A program made the position numbers and the translations under genes. A DNA stretch of 64,000 nucleotides from Sinorhizobium arboris LMG 14919 (GTDB taxonomy: Bacteria; Pseudomonadota; Alphaproteobacteria; Rhizobiales; Rhizobiaceae), in assembly GCF_000427465.1 (NCBI RefSeq), contig NZ_ATYB01000007.1:74823-138822 (forward strand), in the 5' to 3' direction. Shown one piece after another: positions 18,732 through 27,998 of this stretch (positions are counted from its first letter, which is position 1; each line of letters opens with the position of its first letter). The notes under the pieces are model-generated. The model searched no databases. It worked only from the letters and a program-made list of their open reading frames with translations, and was not told the origin of the DNA.

Positions 18732-19478
18732 ATGACTTTCGGCCATCAGAGGGAGTTGCGACGCTTGCCACTTTTTATTTCTGCCGTGAGCGGCAAGGGT
18801 GGGGCTGGGAAGACAACAGCGGTAATCTTGATCGGCGGGGAGTATGCGCTTCAGGGAAAGCGCGTGCTTCTCATCGACGCAGACGGCCGCCAAAATCTGC
18901 AGGAATGGTGGAAGCGCTGTGACGCAAAGGACAACCTTCCGGACAATATCGAGCTTATAACCGCTGCCCGTCAGACGACCATTCAGCAGCTCCTGGAAAA
19001 CGAGGCGAGCAAGTTCGATGTCGTTTTGATGGACTCCCCCGGGCAAGACACGGTTCTAAGAGACACGATCATCGCTGGATCCGATATTGTGCTCACGCCG
19101 ATCCAGCCGAACCAGGACGAGATCAAGGCTGCGGGACAGGCCGCGGCCGCCACAGCCGATATTTCCGACAAGGTAGGACGGGAAATTCCTCACGCCAACT
19201 TCGTCACTAGGATCACCATGCCGGCGAAACTGCTGGAAGCCTATCGCCTGATCAGGCCGTTCGTGCAGAACCTGCAGGAAGGGGGCTACGACTCCTATCT
19301 GCTCCAAACGGAGCTTATGGAGCGAAATTGCTACCGCGAAATTCGAAACGGCTATGGCACCGTGCAAATGCTCGATCTCACACAGTCGGTGAAAAAAGCG
19401 AGGGCGGAAGTTATGAGCTTGGTTCGGGACATCGAAGCGCTTTTGGCAGGCAAGAAAGAGGTAGCAGCGAATGGCTAA
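18732..19478 (+). CDS. parA: ParA/MinD-family partition ATPase
   Basis: A 248-residue small ParA (type Ib-like, no N-terminal HTH). The deviant Walker A is SGKGGAGKTT near residue 20, Walker B region VVLMDSPGQD, and LLIDADGRQNLQEW is the A' motif. The ATG at 18732 is the best start, although the frame is open further upstream into the repeat region. The next gene overlaps by 8 nt and is the probable DNA-binding partner. Together with the repeats upstream it makes a partition locus separate from repAB. Confidence 0.85.
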   Translation: MTFGHQRELRRLPLFISAVSGKGGAGKTTAVILIGGEYALQGKRVLLIDADGRQNLQEWWKRCDAKDNLPDNIELITAARQTTIQQLLENEASKFDVVLMDSPGQDTVLRDTIIAGSDIVLTPIQPNQDEIKAAGQAAAATADISDKVGREIPHANFVTRITMPAKLLEAYRLIRPFVQNLQEGGYDSYLLQTELMERNCYREIRNGYGTVQMLDLTQSVKKARAEVMSLVRDIEALLAGKKEVAANG

Positions 19479-19902
19479 GGGTCAAACGACCGTTTCCGAC
19501 TTTGCAGTCGCGCCGCGTCGCAGCCGCTCACTGGAGCAAGCTGCGACACCGACGAACTCTGCAATGAACCCGGCTGAGCCGTCGACAGAAACCAGGAATG
19601 CAGATCAGCCTCAAGAGCCTGTACCGGTCGGCACTGAGGCTGGTCAGCCCGGTCTGATCGCCCCGACAGAAGAAGCTCGGCGCGAACGGGCCACCACCAG
19701 AGCATTGCAGCGAGAGGATTCGAGAGTTCGCTTGCGCGACCTGAAGAGGGCGCGCGATCGGGAATCCAAACACTACGTCAATTGCCCGCTGGATTACGAC
19801 ACGAAGATGCGGCTGCAAAAGGCCGCCATTGAGAACGACGTGAAGATGACGGTCATCATGAAGGCGGCGATCGATCAGTTCCTCAAAGATAACGGCTATT
19901 GA
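19471..19902 (+). CDS. Probable partition partner, C-terminal ribbon-helix-helix-like protein
   Basis: 143 residues. The first 70 are Pro/Glu/Thr-rich and disordered. The C-terminal half ends in HYVNCPLDYDTKMRLQKAAI and ENDVKMTVIMKAAIDQFLKD, which resembles the RHH DNA-binding domain of ParG-like partners of small ParA ATPases. It overlaps parA by 8 nt. Role inferred from size, fold and position. Confidence 0.62.
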   Translation: MAKGQTTVSDFAVAPRRSRSLEQAATPTNSAMNPAEPSTETRNADQPQEPVPVGTEAGQPGLIAPTEEARRERATTRALQREDSRVRLRDLKRARDRESKHYVNCPLDYDTKMRLQKAAIENDVKMTVIMKAAIDQFLKDNGY

Positions 19903-19905
19903 CCG

Positions 19906-20298
19906 ATGATAGGCCGCGGGTTCCTCCTTGGCGTGGCCGTCGGCTGCGTCCTCGGCGTGTATATTGCTCCCCATCTCGGCCTCTCGACCATCGGTATGGG
20001 AAGCTTTTCAGAAAGCAACTTGCCTCAATTGAATATTCTGAGAGCCGTACCCGAAAAGGCTACGTGGCCGACAGACGATCAGGCCAAAGTCCAGCTCTTC
20101 GGACTATCCAAATGGGATATAAGTAAGCATGGCAACGGATCAAAAGTGATCATCAATCGTTGCATCCGAATTGCCGGTACCGAGATCGCTTGCGAGCTTG
20201 CCGCGCACTTCAAGTGGATCGAGGGCGAGACGCGAATTGAGGCGGTTTTTCATGGGAAAGACGGCGACTGGACGATGATAGCGGCAAAGAATCGGTGA
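19906..20298 (+). CDS. Hypothetical protein with N-terminal membrane anchor
   Basis: 130 residues; the first 25 (MIGRGFLLGVAVGCVLGVYI) form an uncleaved anchor or signal. The remainder is a small, probably periplasmic domain with two cysteines. It starts 3 nt after the previous gene, so it is part of the parA transcript. No family recognised. Confidence 0.55.
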   Translation: MIGRGFLLGVAVGCVLGVYIAPHLGLSTIGMGSFSESNLPQLNILRAVPEKATWPTDDQAKVQLFGLSKWDISKHGNGSKVIINRCIRIAGTEIACELAAHFKWIEGETRIEAVFHGKDGDWTMIAAKNR

Positions 20299-20522
20299 TT
20301 GCTTTTCTCGTCTGCTTCACCATTGTAATTGTCGGATTGTTGCCCGAATGCTCGGGCGCGAGCTGAAGCATTTCGCTTCGCAGACCCAAAGCAATGGCGA
20401 TCGGAATCCCCCCAAATAGGTAGGGAAATCGCTATGACGCTTCTCAGGCCTCTGTGCGAAATTGCTTCACTGGTGCATGCTGACCGCTGAGGGGCGGTAT
20501 AAATAAAGAAGGGTAAAGGTCG

Positions 20523-21017
20523 GTGACTGATGCAAAGAGCTTGATGCGTGCACGAGGTCTGGTTGAAACAACCGATCCGGAGTTTCCTAGGCCTGTCTTT
20601 CGCCAACCTGGGTTCGACGGCATTCTTACCGCAAAGGAAATGGACGAGAAGATCTCGGCCTGGCTCAAACATACACGCGAGGCCAAGGGTATCTCCCGCG
20701 CCGATGCAGCGCATTTGCTCGGACTGTCGGTAACTGTTTACGGCAGGTACGAGCGGTCAGAAAGTCGAATGACCGTCCCCCGCCTGATTCATCTCTGTGA
20801 GATCATGGGCTTTGTGCCCCTCGATATGCTCTTCGACACAGCGCCGCACTTGTGGGGCAAGACGCCAGAAGAAGCCGAGGAGCGCCGAACTCTGACGCGG
20901 CTTATCGAACGCCTGCCGCCCGAGACTATGCGCGATTTGATTCGGCTTCTGAAGCGCATGACCCCAGGCGAACAGTCGCCGGAAGCGGCTGCCTCCAGCA
21001 TGAGCGAAAGCGGTTAA
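20523..21017 (+). CDS. XRE-type helix-turn-helix regulator
   Basis: 164 residues. The HTH (about residues 47-100) reads LKHTREAKGISRADAAHLLG followed by VTVYGRYERSESRMTVP, a standard Cro/C1 domain. The C-terminal part is helical with LIRLLKRM. The GTG at 20523 behind AAAGG is taken as start; ATG at 20544 is an alternative. It may repress the partition or mobilisation operon. Confidence 0.72.
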   Translation: MTDAKSLMRARGLVETTDPEFPRPVFRQPGFDGILTAKEMDEKISAWLKHTREAKGISRADAAHLLGLSVTVYGRYERSESRMTVPRLIHLCEIMGFVPLDMLFDTAPHLWGKTPEEAEERRTLTRLIERLPPETMRDLIRLLKRMTPGEQSPEAAASSMSESG

Positions 21018-21800
21018 GCGGCCCGTCCTTCAAAATCAGTGGCCCGTGCAGCTAGGAAGAAAAACGGCAGCCGCCCCACTCCCGTTTACCACAGGCTCCG
21101 GCCTTCTCTTCGGCGCAATGTGAAAGCGCGTTCAGGCCTCCGCCTGCTTCGCTCCGCCCAAGGGCGGAGTGGAAAACGGAAGCGGCCCCGGAACTTTTCT
21201 GTTCAGGCGCCCCTCACAGGCGCCTGCTTGTCCAAAATGCCGGTGCCAAGAACCAACATCACAATGCATTCAGCACAACATTCGCAGACAGAATGACCAT
21301 CCGAAATTCGTGCGTTGTTGCAATGCTGCCAGCTCACTCAAGAGACTCTGTGGCCCCAATTCCGCAAGGAAATCAAAATGAAGAACAAAGGACGTCAAAA
21401 ACTGTCGATAATTAACGCTCACGCCACCTTCCTTCCGACCGAAATACCTGTTGATTACATGGACGGATTACAGTTGGTGACATGCTGCCGATTAATATTA
21501 GGGTTCTCTTGTGGAGTTATCGCTTGAGTGCCTCAAGAAGTCTATTTAGGCATCAGTCCGGCCGATCGAAGTGCATCCTCGATGACTTTCCGGATTTTAC
21601 CAAATCGGGTTCATTTTAGGGGCTACCGCCCATCATCCAATATCGAACCTCCCATACGGGATTGATCTAAAAAAACGGCTGAGGCGCCACTGTCGCGGAA
21701 TTCTCGCTGAACAGTGACTTTTGCCATCCTGCCGAAAATGACGGCGTGTTTTTAAGCGAAAACGGCAAAATCGTCCGGCTTGGAAGGATCCTGCCCATGC
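21018..21800. other. Mostly gene-free stretch
   Basis: About 780 bases with no well-supported gene apart from one weak 49-codon frame at 21378-21527. The first 200 bases are GC-rich with short inverted repeats; the rest is noticeably more AT-rich and marks the left edge of the defence island. No insertion sequence ends were found. Confidence 0.45.
21378..21527 (+). CDS. Possible small ORF
   Basis: 49 codons starting MKNKGRQKLSIINAHATFLP with AAGGA 8 nt upstream. Composition is plausible but nothing is recognised and no neighbour supports it. Weak call. Confidence 0.22.
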   Translation: MKNKGRQKLSIINAHATFLPTEIPVDYMDGLQLVTCCRLILGFSCGVIA

Positions 21801-22442
21801 CTAGTTCAGTCGCGTGGCCATGCCCCAACTTCGCACAGGCCACGCATTCGCCCGCTCTGCATCCTCGACGGTAAAGTGGAACTCTTTGAAACGCTGCGCT
21901 TCCAGGAGACGCAGCAGGTCCGAAAACTGCCCCCGCGTCACGTTTAGGGATAGGCTCAGCGACGGGGGGCCCGCGTTTGCGAATAGCGATCCGGCATCCG
22001 TGTATTCGGTCTTCATGGGCGTCGGGGTCATAATCATTACAATACCGGGCCAGCGGAACTTCGGGCTCGGCATCAGCAAGGATGCAGGGATTACCATATA
22101 GGAGAACTCCACACTCTGACGCGGGGGCCCAGGCTGCACGACCTGCCCCAGGTTGACGCTGCCGCCGCCATAGATTTCGCCCTTCCACTCACCCGGCACC
22201 ACGGGTGGCAACTTGAATTCATCCTTCCCTCGCGTGCGTCGTGCCATATCTTCCTCCGGCATGGCTGGACGAACAGAAGCCTTCAAGATCTGCCGGTCCA
22301 GGAACGGTGAAGCTTCGGTTGAGCCGCTGGCGGTGCGCACATCAAAAATGAACGCCAAACGTTCACCGACCGACGCCAATGATTGCTTCCCTTTATGCGC
22401 GCCGGAAGGAGGGTCTCGGAGAATGTCGGTCTGCTTGGCCAT
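21801..22442 (-). CDS. Hypothetical protein
   Basis: About 213 residues from the ATG at 22442. The middle part (WKGEIYGGGSVNLGQVVQPG) and the end (LRLLEAQRFKEFHFTVEDAE) look like a compact mixed alpha/beta fold; no catalytic motif or membrane segment. No ribosome site stands out. It flanks the WYL regulator on the same strand, 290 bases away, and may be an accessory gene of the island. Not recognised. Confidence 0.5.
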   Translation of the reverse strand: MAKQTDILRDPPSGAHKGKQSLASVGERLAFIFDVRTASGSTEASPFLDRQILKASVRPAMPEEDMARRTRGKDEFKLPPVVPGEWKGEIYGGGSVNLGQVVQPGPPRQSVEFSYMVIPASLLMPSPKFRWPGIVMIMTPTPMKTEYTDAGSLFANAGPPSLSLSLNVTRGQFSDLLRLLEAQRFKEFHFTVEDAERANAWPVRSWGMATRLN

Positions 22443-22728
22443 AGTGCAGGCGGCTGGTCGTGGCGAGCGCTTGATGCGACGGCACGACATGCCTGTCAGC
22501 GACAAACGGGTTTGTCAATGACCCCGGGACGCAGATATCCTCCCGGGATATTTGAATTCCTGCAAGGGTGCGTTGGGCCACACCGATTCTTCTTCAAGGT
22601 TGCGGCATGTAGCTGTTTTTGGCAGTTCTTTGTGCGCGAGGTCCGCAGCGCACCTTTACGACTTGATAGGTGGGGTTGCCACCAGGAGGGCAGCAGGCGC
22701 GTGGTGGCGGCGGTGCCGCAAAGCCCAG

Positions 22729-23553
22729 CTATGGTTCCGAGGCAGTATCGTGAGCAGGGCCGGCCTCGATGTATTCAGTGCCTACGCGCTCGAGTCTTGC
22801 TCCATCTCTATCAAGATTCCAGCGGCGGTCGGCGTAAAACTCAATGGCCTTGCGCATTTCGACTACGAGCATGTCGCCGTCAAACGCGTATTCACGACGG
22901 ACAGCGGCAGCTTGCTCCTCTGAAAGGTTGCGGTGGGGGCGCAGAGTGATGCGGGCGATTGTGTGCCAGTCGCGGTCAAACGGCAGTTTCTCTTCCAGCG
23001 GCCTTGTCATGAGGCTGCTTCCAGGCGCAATCCGTTCGGGAACATAGTCGCGGTATTCGCCATGCTTGAAGCTATAGGCGCGCACATGAATGCGCGAGCC
23101 ATCGGAGGCAAAGCGCGTCGGCGCGATCCATTGGGGCGTCTGATCGCCGGATGTCATGGATATGTATTGTACTTCGACGGCCTGCCGGCTTTCGATTGCC
23201 CGGCTTAGCAGAGCGAGGATCGCCGGATCGCTCCGCCGGGTCAGCGAGGGAAGCTCGTCGAAGCGATCAGAGTCGCTTGCCCGCAGCACTCGCTCCCATT
23301 CCCCCAATGAGGATTCGGGGGCGATGGGACGATGCTTCTCCTGCGCAATATAGACCTTTTTGGCGGCGTCGTAGCGCGGCGCGCCCTCTCGGGCCTCGGT
23401 TAGATAGGCCTTGAAGTCCAGAGCCGCCTGCGCCGTCGAAACCCCGAAACGATCCATCAGGTCGCGACGGTTTGCCGTGCCGCGCCAGGTGAAGCACTGA
23501 TCCAGAAAGACCAGCCGCTCGCGCTGCGGATGCTTGAGAGATTCCAGGCTCAT
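22729..23553 (-). CDS. WYL-domain transcriptional regulator, BrxR/CapW-like
   Basis: A 274-residue regulator with the layout of BrxR and CapW: an N-terminal winged helix (about residues 10-60, ANRRDLMDRFGVSTAQAALD), a WYL domain (about 125-195, VEVQYISMTSGDQTPQWIAP) and a C-terminal WCX-like extension. BrxR/CapW proteins repress defence operons and are thought to sense an infection-linked ligand through WYL. Here it is divergent from sbcD across 73 AT-rich bases, so it most likely controls the SbcD-SbcC-SNF2-Hsp70 operon. It is 24 kb from the BREX promoter; control of BREX as well is possible but not shown. Confidence 0.87.
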   Translation of the reverse strand: MSLESLKHPQRERLVFLDQCFTWRGTANRRDLMDRFGVSTAQAALDFKAYLTEAREGAPRYDAAKKVYIAQEKHRPIAPESSLGEWERVLRASDSDRFDELPSLTRRSDPAILALLSRAIESRQAVEVQYISMTSGDQTPQWIAPTRFASDGSRIHVRAYSFKHGEYRDYVPERIAPGSSLMTRPLEEKLPFDRDWHTIARITLRPHRNLSEEQAAAVRREYAFDGDMLVVEMRKAIEFYADRRWNLDRDGARLERVGTEYIEAGPAHDTASEP

Positions 23554-23626
23554 AACAAAGGGCTTGACTCCGATCGAGATATACGTCTAGTTTTTATACA
23601 TATATTTTTTAGATGGATCAATAGTC
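23554..23626. promoter_or_regulatory. Divergent promoter/operator between WYL regulator and sbcD
   Basis: A sharply AT-rich intergenic region. TTGACT at 23564-23569 is a candidate -35 for sbcD; TGTATAAA on the minus strand (about 23593-23600) is a candidate -10 for the regulator. CGTCTA (23584-23589) and TAGATG (23610-23615) form an imperfect inverted repeat, the form expected of a WYL regulator site. All inferred. Confidence 0.45.
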
Positions 23627-24775
23627 ATGAAAATTTTACACACAGGGGACTGGCATCTGGGGCGTCAGTTTTATGGGCAATCGCTCGAAGTCGACCATGA
23701 CTCCATCCTGGATCAGGTGCTGGGGGCGGTAAGGACGTGTTCGCCCGATGTGCTGGTTATCGCAGGGGACATATTCGATCGCGCCTCGCCGCCCGCCACA
23801 GCGGTTCGCCAGTTCAATAGCTTCATCCGGACGGTTCACGCCGATTGCGAAACTTCGATTGTCCTGATCGCCGGCAACCACGATTCCGGTGACAGAATCG
23901 CTTCCTACGCCTCCCTTGCCGATCCGAAGCGACTGCTGATACGCGGCCCTCTTTCGCCCGAGGAGCGCCCCTTGATCCTCGAAGATGAATACGGGCCTGT
24001 CGCGTTTTCGGGTCTACCGTTCGGCAATGAGTTCTCGGCGCGGGAGTGCTACGGGAACGGCTCAATTTCATGTCCCGCCGACGTTGTCTCCGCGCAGGTG
24101 GCATGCGCCCGCGCTCATGTGCCGGGCAATGCCCGCTGGGTTATCGCGGCCCACGTCTTTGTCGCCAACGCGACCCCAAGCGAGAGCGAGCGCTCGCTGC
24201 AAATTGGCGGCATCGAGACCGTCCCATCCAGCGTCTTCGACGGCGCGCACTATGTCGCGCTGGGCCATCTGCACCGGCCGCAGAGCGCCGGCGGCGAACA
24301 TATCCGGTATAGTGGCTCGCCGCTGGCTTTCGGCTTTGATGAAGCAGGTAGCAGCAAGTCGCTTACCATGGTCGATCTTGCCGCCGATGGGTCGGTGACC
24401 CTTCAGCAACTGCCGATCAATCCGCCGCGAGCCGTTCGCGTCCTGAAAGGGGAGTTCGCGGAACTCCTGGACATTGGCAGCCGCGAGCCGTCGGAGGATT
24501 TCATCAAGCTCGTGCTGACCGACAAGAAGCTCCTCATCGACCCGATGGGCAGGATCAGGGAGCACTATCCCAACGCGCTTGCGCTCACCTACGAGCGTGA
24601 CGAGAGCGCGGAACCGATTTTATTGCGCGGCAGCTCCCAGGCCAGGCTCGACGATCCGGTCGCCGTGGTCGGCGAGTTTCTGAGCCAGGTGCGCGGCGAA
24701 GACGGGACGGATGACGAAATGGCGTTGGTAAGCTCCGCACTGGAGCAACTGAATAGCGTGGAGGAGCGGGCATGA
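23627..24775 (+). CDS. sbcD: SbcD-type exonuclease subunit (Mre11 family)
   Basis: A 382-residue nuclease subunit of an SbcCD/Mre11-Rad50 complex that cuts DNA ends and hairpins. Metallophosphoesterase motifs are all present: DWHLG near residue 8, GDIFD near 49, GNHDSGDR near 86, AHVF near 182 and LGHLH near 213. The SbcD capping domain follows. The stop overlaps the sbcC start as ATGA. Chromosomal SbcCD is a housekeeping enzyme; this copy sits in a regulated defence operon, which suggests a dedicated nuclease. Confidence 0.94.
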   Translation: MKILHTGDWHLGRQFYGQSLEVDHDSILDQVLGAVRTCSPDVLVIAGDIFDRASPPATAVRQFNSFIRTVHADCETSIVLIAGNHDSGDRIASYASLADPKRLLIRGPLSPEERPLILEDEYGPVAFSGLPFGNEFSARECYGNGSISCPADVVSAQVACARAHVPGNARWVIAAHVFVANATPSESERSLQIGGIETVPSSVFDGAHYVALGHLHRPQSAGGEHIRYSGSPLAFGFDEAGSSKSLTMVDLAADGSVTLQQLPINPPRAVRVLKGEFAELLDIGSREPSEDFIKLVLTDKKLLIDPMGRIREHYPNALALTYERDESAEPILLRGSSQARLDDPVAVVGEFLSQVRGEDGTDDEMALVSSALEQLNSVEERA

Positions 24776-27700
24776 GACCGATACGGCTTACACTTCGGGC
24801 CTTCGGCCCTTACGCGGGCGAGCAGGTTGTCGATTTCAGGGACGCCCTCGGCGCCGGCCTCTTCGGCATCTATGGCCCGACCGGATCGGGGAAGTCATCG
24901 ATATTCAGCGCGATTTCGTTCGCATTGTTCGGTGAGCCCGCCCGGGACGACCAGGATGCATCGACTTTGAGGTCGGATCACGCGGATCCCAATTGCCTCA
25001 CGGAAGTCGAGCTCATCTTCGAGCTCGGCGCCACGAAGTATCTCGTGCGGCGCAGGCCGGAACAGATGCGGCCAGCCCAGCGCGGCGGCAAGGAGACAAG
25101 GGAGGCGCATTGCGCCTGGCTTTTCGATGTCACCGGCATCCCCCTTGATGAAATCACTTCCGAAAACCAAGGCATCCCGATCGTGGAGAAGAAAGTCTCC
25201 GAAGTGCGTGAAGAGCTTGAGCGAAGGCTTGGTTACGGGAAGGAGCAGTTCCGCCAGATCGTGCTTCTGCCCCAGGGACGATTTGAGAAGTTTCTGGCGG
25301 CGAATACCAACGACCGCCTCGCGATTCTTCGCGACCTTTTCGATGTATCGCTCTACAAGCGGCTGACCCAGAAAATGAAGGACGAGGCGAAGGCCGCCGA
25401 GGAAAAGATCAGGGCCGACCGCCGGGCCTGCGAAAGCAGGCTGGAGCAGGAAGGTTTCGCGACGCTCGAAGACCTTTCGGCGGGTGCGCAGCAGGCGCAG
25501 GAGGAGCAGAAAATCGAGGCTGCTGCGGCGGAGGCGGCAAAGAGCAATGCGGCGCTGGCCGAGCAGAAATTAGCGGCAGCTCATGAAGTAGAGAAGGCCT
25601 TTGCCGAGAACGAAGCAGCGGCGCAAGCGCTGGCATCGATGGAGGCCAAAAGCAAGGAAATCGAAAAGGACAAGACTGTCCTCGGCGGGGCGCTCGTGGC
25701 CAGGAGTTTGAGCGATGTCGATGCCGTCATGCAGCGCGCGCGCACCGATCTGTCCGCAGCAAGCGCGACATGCACGAAGGCGCAGGCCGCGCGCACGGCG
25801 GCAGAAGACGCCTTGGGGAAAGCGGCCGCAGCGCTGGCGGCGGAACAGGCAAAACGCGGCGAGTCCGAAACCATGCGGGAGCAAGGCGCGGCCCTGAAGC
25901 GTCATCGCGAGACGCTGAGTCACGCTGACAAGAAGAAGACAGCGAAGGAGGAAGCAGCGGCTATCGAGCGCGACGCGGCAGCGGCCTTCGAAATCGCGCA
26001 GAATAACCATAGCGCGCTGGTTCGCGAACAAGCCGACACAGCAGCGCGGATCAAGACGGCGGAAACGGTGGCCGGGCAGCGGGCGACCCTGTCGGCTGCG
26101 GCCCAGGAGCTGAAATCAAAGCTCGACGCGGCGCTCAATTACGATCGAGCGCTCAAGGCGGTCAACGATGCGCGGGGTCACGTTGCCGACGCGCGCGAGG
26201 ATCACGAGAAGAATTGCCGGGCGCAGGAAGCTGCGCAGCGCAACTTTGACGAGGCAGAGGCGGCGCTCGCGGGAGCGCAGGCGCAGCATCTTGCCGAAAA
26301 GCTACGGCCTGGAGAGGCATGTCCTGTCTGCGGTTCGCATGAACACCCTGCGCCTGCCCACGGCCAAGCGGAAAGTGCGGGGCGCGACGATGCTTTTACG
26401 GCGGCCCGCAAGGCGCTTGATGGCGCCCGCAATGCAAGCGCTGCCAGTGGCCAGACCCTTGCGGCGAAAGAGGCGACGCTTTCGGAACGACAGTCTCATC
26501 TTGCGGCACTGGTGAAGCCGGAAAACACTGTCGCCGAACTTCAGGAGCACAGCGCCAAGGTTCACAACGATATTGAAACTCTCGGCCCTGCGATCGATCT
26601 CGAAGCATTGCGTGGCGCATTGGAGAGGGTCGAAGGCAGGTTGCCGGAAGCGGGCGCAGCCGTAGAGAGCGCGCGCACAAGCCGCGATCAGGCAATAACA
26701 GGGCATGCCCTCGCCGCCCAGGCGCTGGAGGATGTCCTCGCGTCAGTTCCCGAAAACCTCAGGACGACGGATGCGCTTGAGGCCGCGATTACCGCTGCCG
26801 ATGAAGAGATCAGGAAGCGCGATCTTGCTTTTGAGCAGGCGGTCAAGTCCGAGCGCGACGCCAGTGAGATGCAGATCGCCGCGCTCAAGGACGAGCAAAG
26901 CGCGGCGAATGCCCGCGACGCTGCGCTCGCCAAGCTGCAAGAGGCGGAAGAGAGTTTCGGCGGCCGCCTGGCCGCGAACGGGCTCACCCAGGAGCAATAC
27001 GAAGCCCACAAGGCAAATATCGACCGCATTGAGGAGTTGCAGGCTTCTATCGAGCGCTTTGGACAAGATCTCCATGCCGCTCGCGACAGGGCCGCCCGTG
27101 CCGGCACCAATGTCGAAGGAAAGGATCGTCCTGATGTTGCCGGGCTTAGCGCCGCAGCCGAAGAAGCTACGCAGGTCAGGGATGGGGCCTTTCGGCGGGA
27201 AGCTTCCGCAGTTGCTCGCGCGGAATCTCTGGTAAAGCTTGCCGAAAGCATTGCCGGTGCATTGAGTGGCATCAAGAAGGCCGAGGACGCCTATGCACCG
27301 CTCGCGGCGGTCGCCCATGCGTTCAGCGGCAAGAACAACGCGAACATGGAGCTGGAGGCTTTCGCGATCGCCGCCATGTTCGATCTTGTGCTCGCTTCGG
27401 CAAACGCAAGGTTCAAACCGATGAGTGGGGGCCGGTACAGCCTGGAGCGCGAACGTGACGTTTCCAAGGGCGCCGGCAAGAAGGGCCTCGATATGGTGGT
27501 GCATGACGTGCATACCGGGCGTACTCGCGCAACCGCGACCCTTTCGGGGGGCGAGACGTTTATGGCGGCGCTGGCACTGGCCCTTGGCCTCTCCGACGTG
27601 GTGGAGAGCGTGAACGGGGGCGTTCATCTCGATACGATCTTTATCGACGAGGGTTTCGGAACGCTCGATACGGAGACGCTGGATCAGGCGCTTCAGACCC

Positions 27701-27834
27701 TTCAGGACGTTGTCGGCGAGAGCCGGGCCGTCGGGCTCATCTCGCACGTTGATCTTGTCCAGCAGGCAATTCCGTTAGGATTCCAGATCAGCAAGACGAC
27801 GGGCGGCAGCCATATCAGCCAACGTCTTTCGTAG
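24772..27834 (+). CDS. sbcC: SbcC-type SMC-like ATPase (Rad50 family)
   Basis: A 1020-residue partner of SbcD. Walker A GPTGSGKSSIFSAISF (about 35-50), Q-loop region VLLPQGRFEKFL, a long coiled coil (about 200-860) broken by the zinc hook CPVCGSHEH near residue 517, then the ABC signature TLSGGETFMAAL and Walker B TIFIDEGFGTLD near the C-terminus. All functional elements are intact. It is co-translated with sbcD (4-nt overlap). The SNF2 gene follows after about 160 bases. Confidence 0.94.
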   Translation: MRPIRLTLRAFGPYAGEQVVDFRDALGAGLFGIYGPTGSGKSSIFSAISFALFGEPARDDQDASTLRSDHADPNCLTEVELIFELGATKYLVRRRPEQMRPAQRGGKETREAHCAWLFDVTGIPLDEITSENQGIPIVEKKVSEVREELERRLGYGKEQFRQIVLLPQGRFEKFLAANTNDRLAILRDLFDVSLYKRLTQKMKDEAKAAEEKIRADRRACESRLEQEGFATLEDLSAGAQQAQEEQKIEAAAAEAAKSNAALAEQKLAAAHEVEKAFAENEAAAQALASMEAKSKEIEKDKTVLGGALVARSLSDVDAVMQRARTDLSAASATCTKAQAARTAAEDALGKAAAALAAEQAKRGESETMREQGAALKRHRETLSHADKKKTAKEEAAAIERDAAAAFEIAQNNHSALVREQADTAARIKTAETVAGQRATLSAAAQELKSKLDAALNYDRALKAVNDARGHVADAREDHEKNCRAQEAAQRNFDEAEAALAGAQAQHLAEKLRPGEACPVCGSHEHPAPAHGQAESAGRDDAFTAARKALDGARNASAASGQTLAAKEATLSERQSHLAALVKPENTVAELQEHSAKVHNDIETLGPAIDLEALRGALERVEGRLPEAGAAVESARTSRDQAITGHALAAQALEDVLASVPENLRTTDALEAAITAADEEIRKRDLAFEQAVKSERDASEMQIAALKDEQSAANARDAALAKLQEAEESFGGRLAANGLTQEQYEAHKANIDRIEELQASIERFGQDLHAARDRAARAGTNVEGKDRPDVAGLSAAAEEATQVRDGAFRREASAVARAESLVKLAESIAGALSGIKKAEDAYAPLAAVAHAFSGKNNANMELEAFAIAAMFDLVLASANARFKPMSGGRYSLERERDVSKGAGKKGLDMVVHDVHTGRTRATATLSGGETFMAALALALGLSDVVESVNGGVHLDTIFIDEGFGTLDTETLDQALQTLQDVVGESRAVGLISHVDLVQQAIPLGFQISKTTGGSHISQRLS

Positions 27835-27998
27835 CTAAACAAGGGGTTGCGATAAAATGATCGCGGGCTAACATCGTCGGGCCTGGGCGAGGGATTTTAT
27901 AAGTCGAAGCTGAAATATAAATGAGTAGAAATGTGGAAATGCCCACATGGATATTGTAGTTACTTTAGTGGTTCGTGAAATACTGTGCGGGGGGCACT

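Noticed and set aside
21018..21800. Insertion sequence or attachment site at the left edge of the island
   Set aside because: No transposase frame, terminal inverted repeats or tRNA gene could be found.
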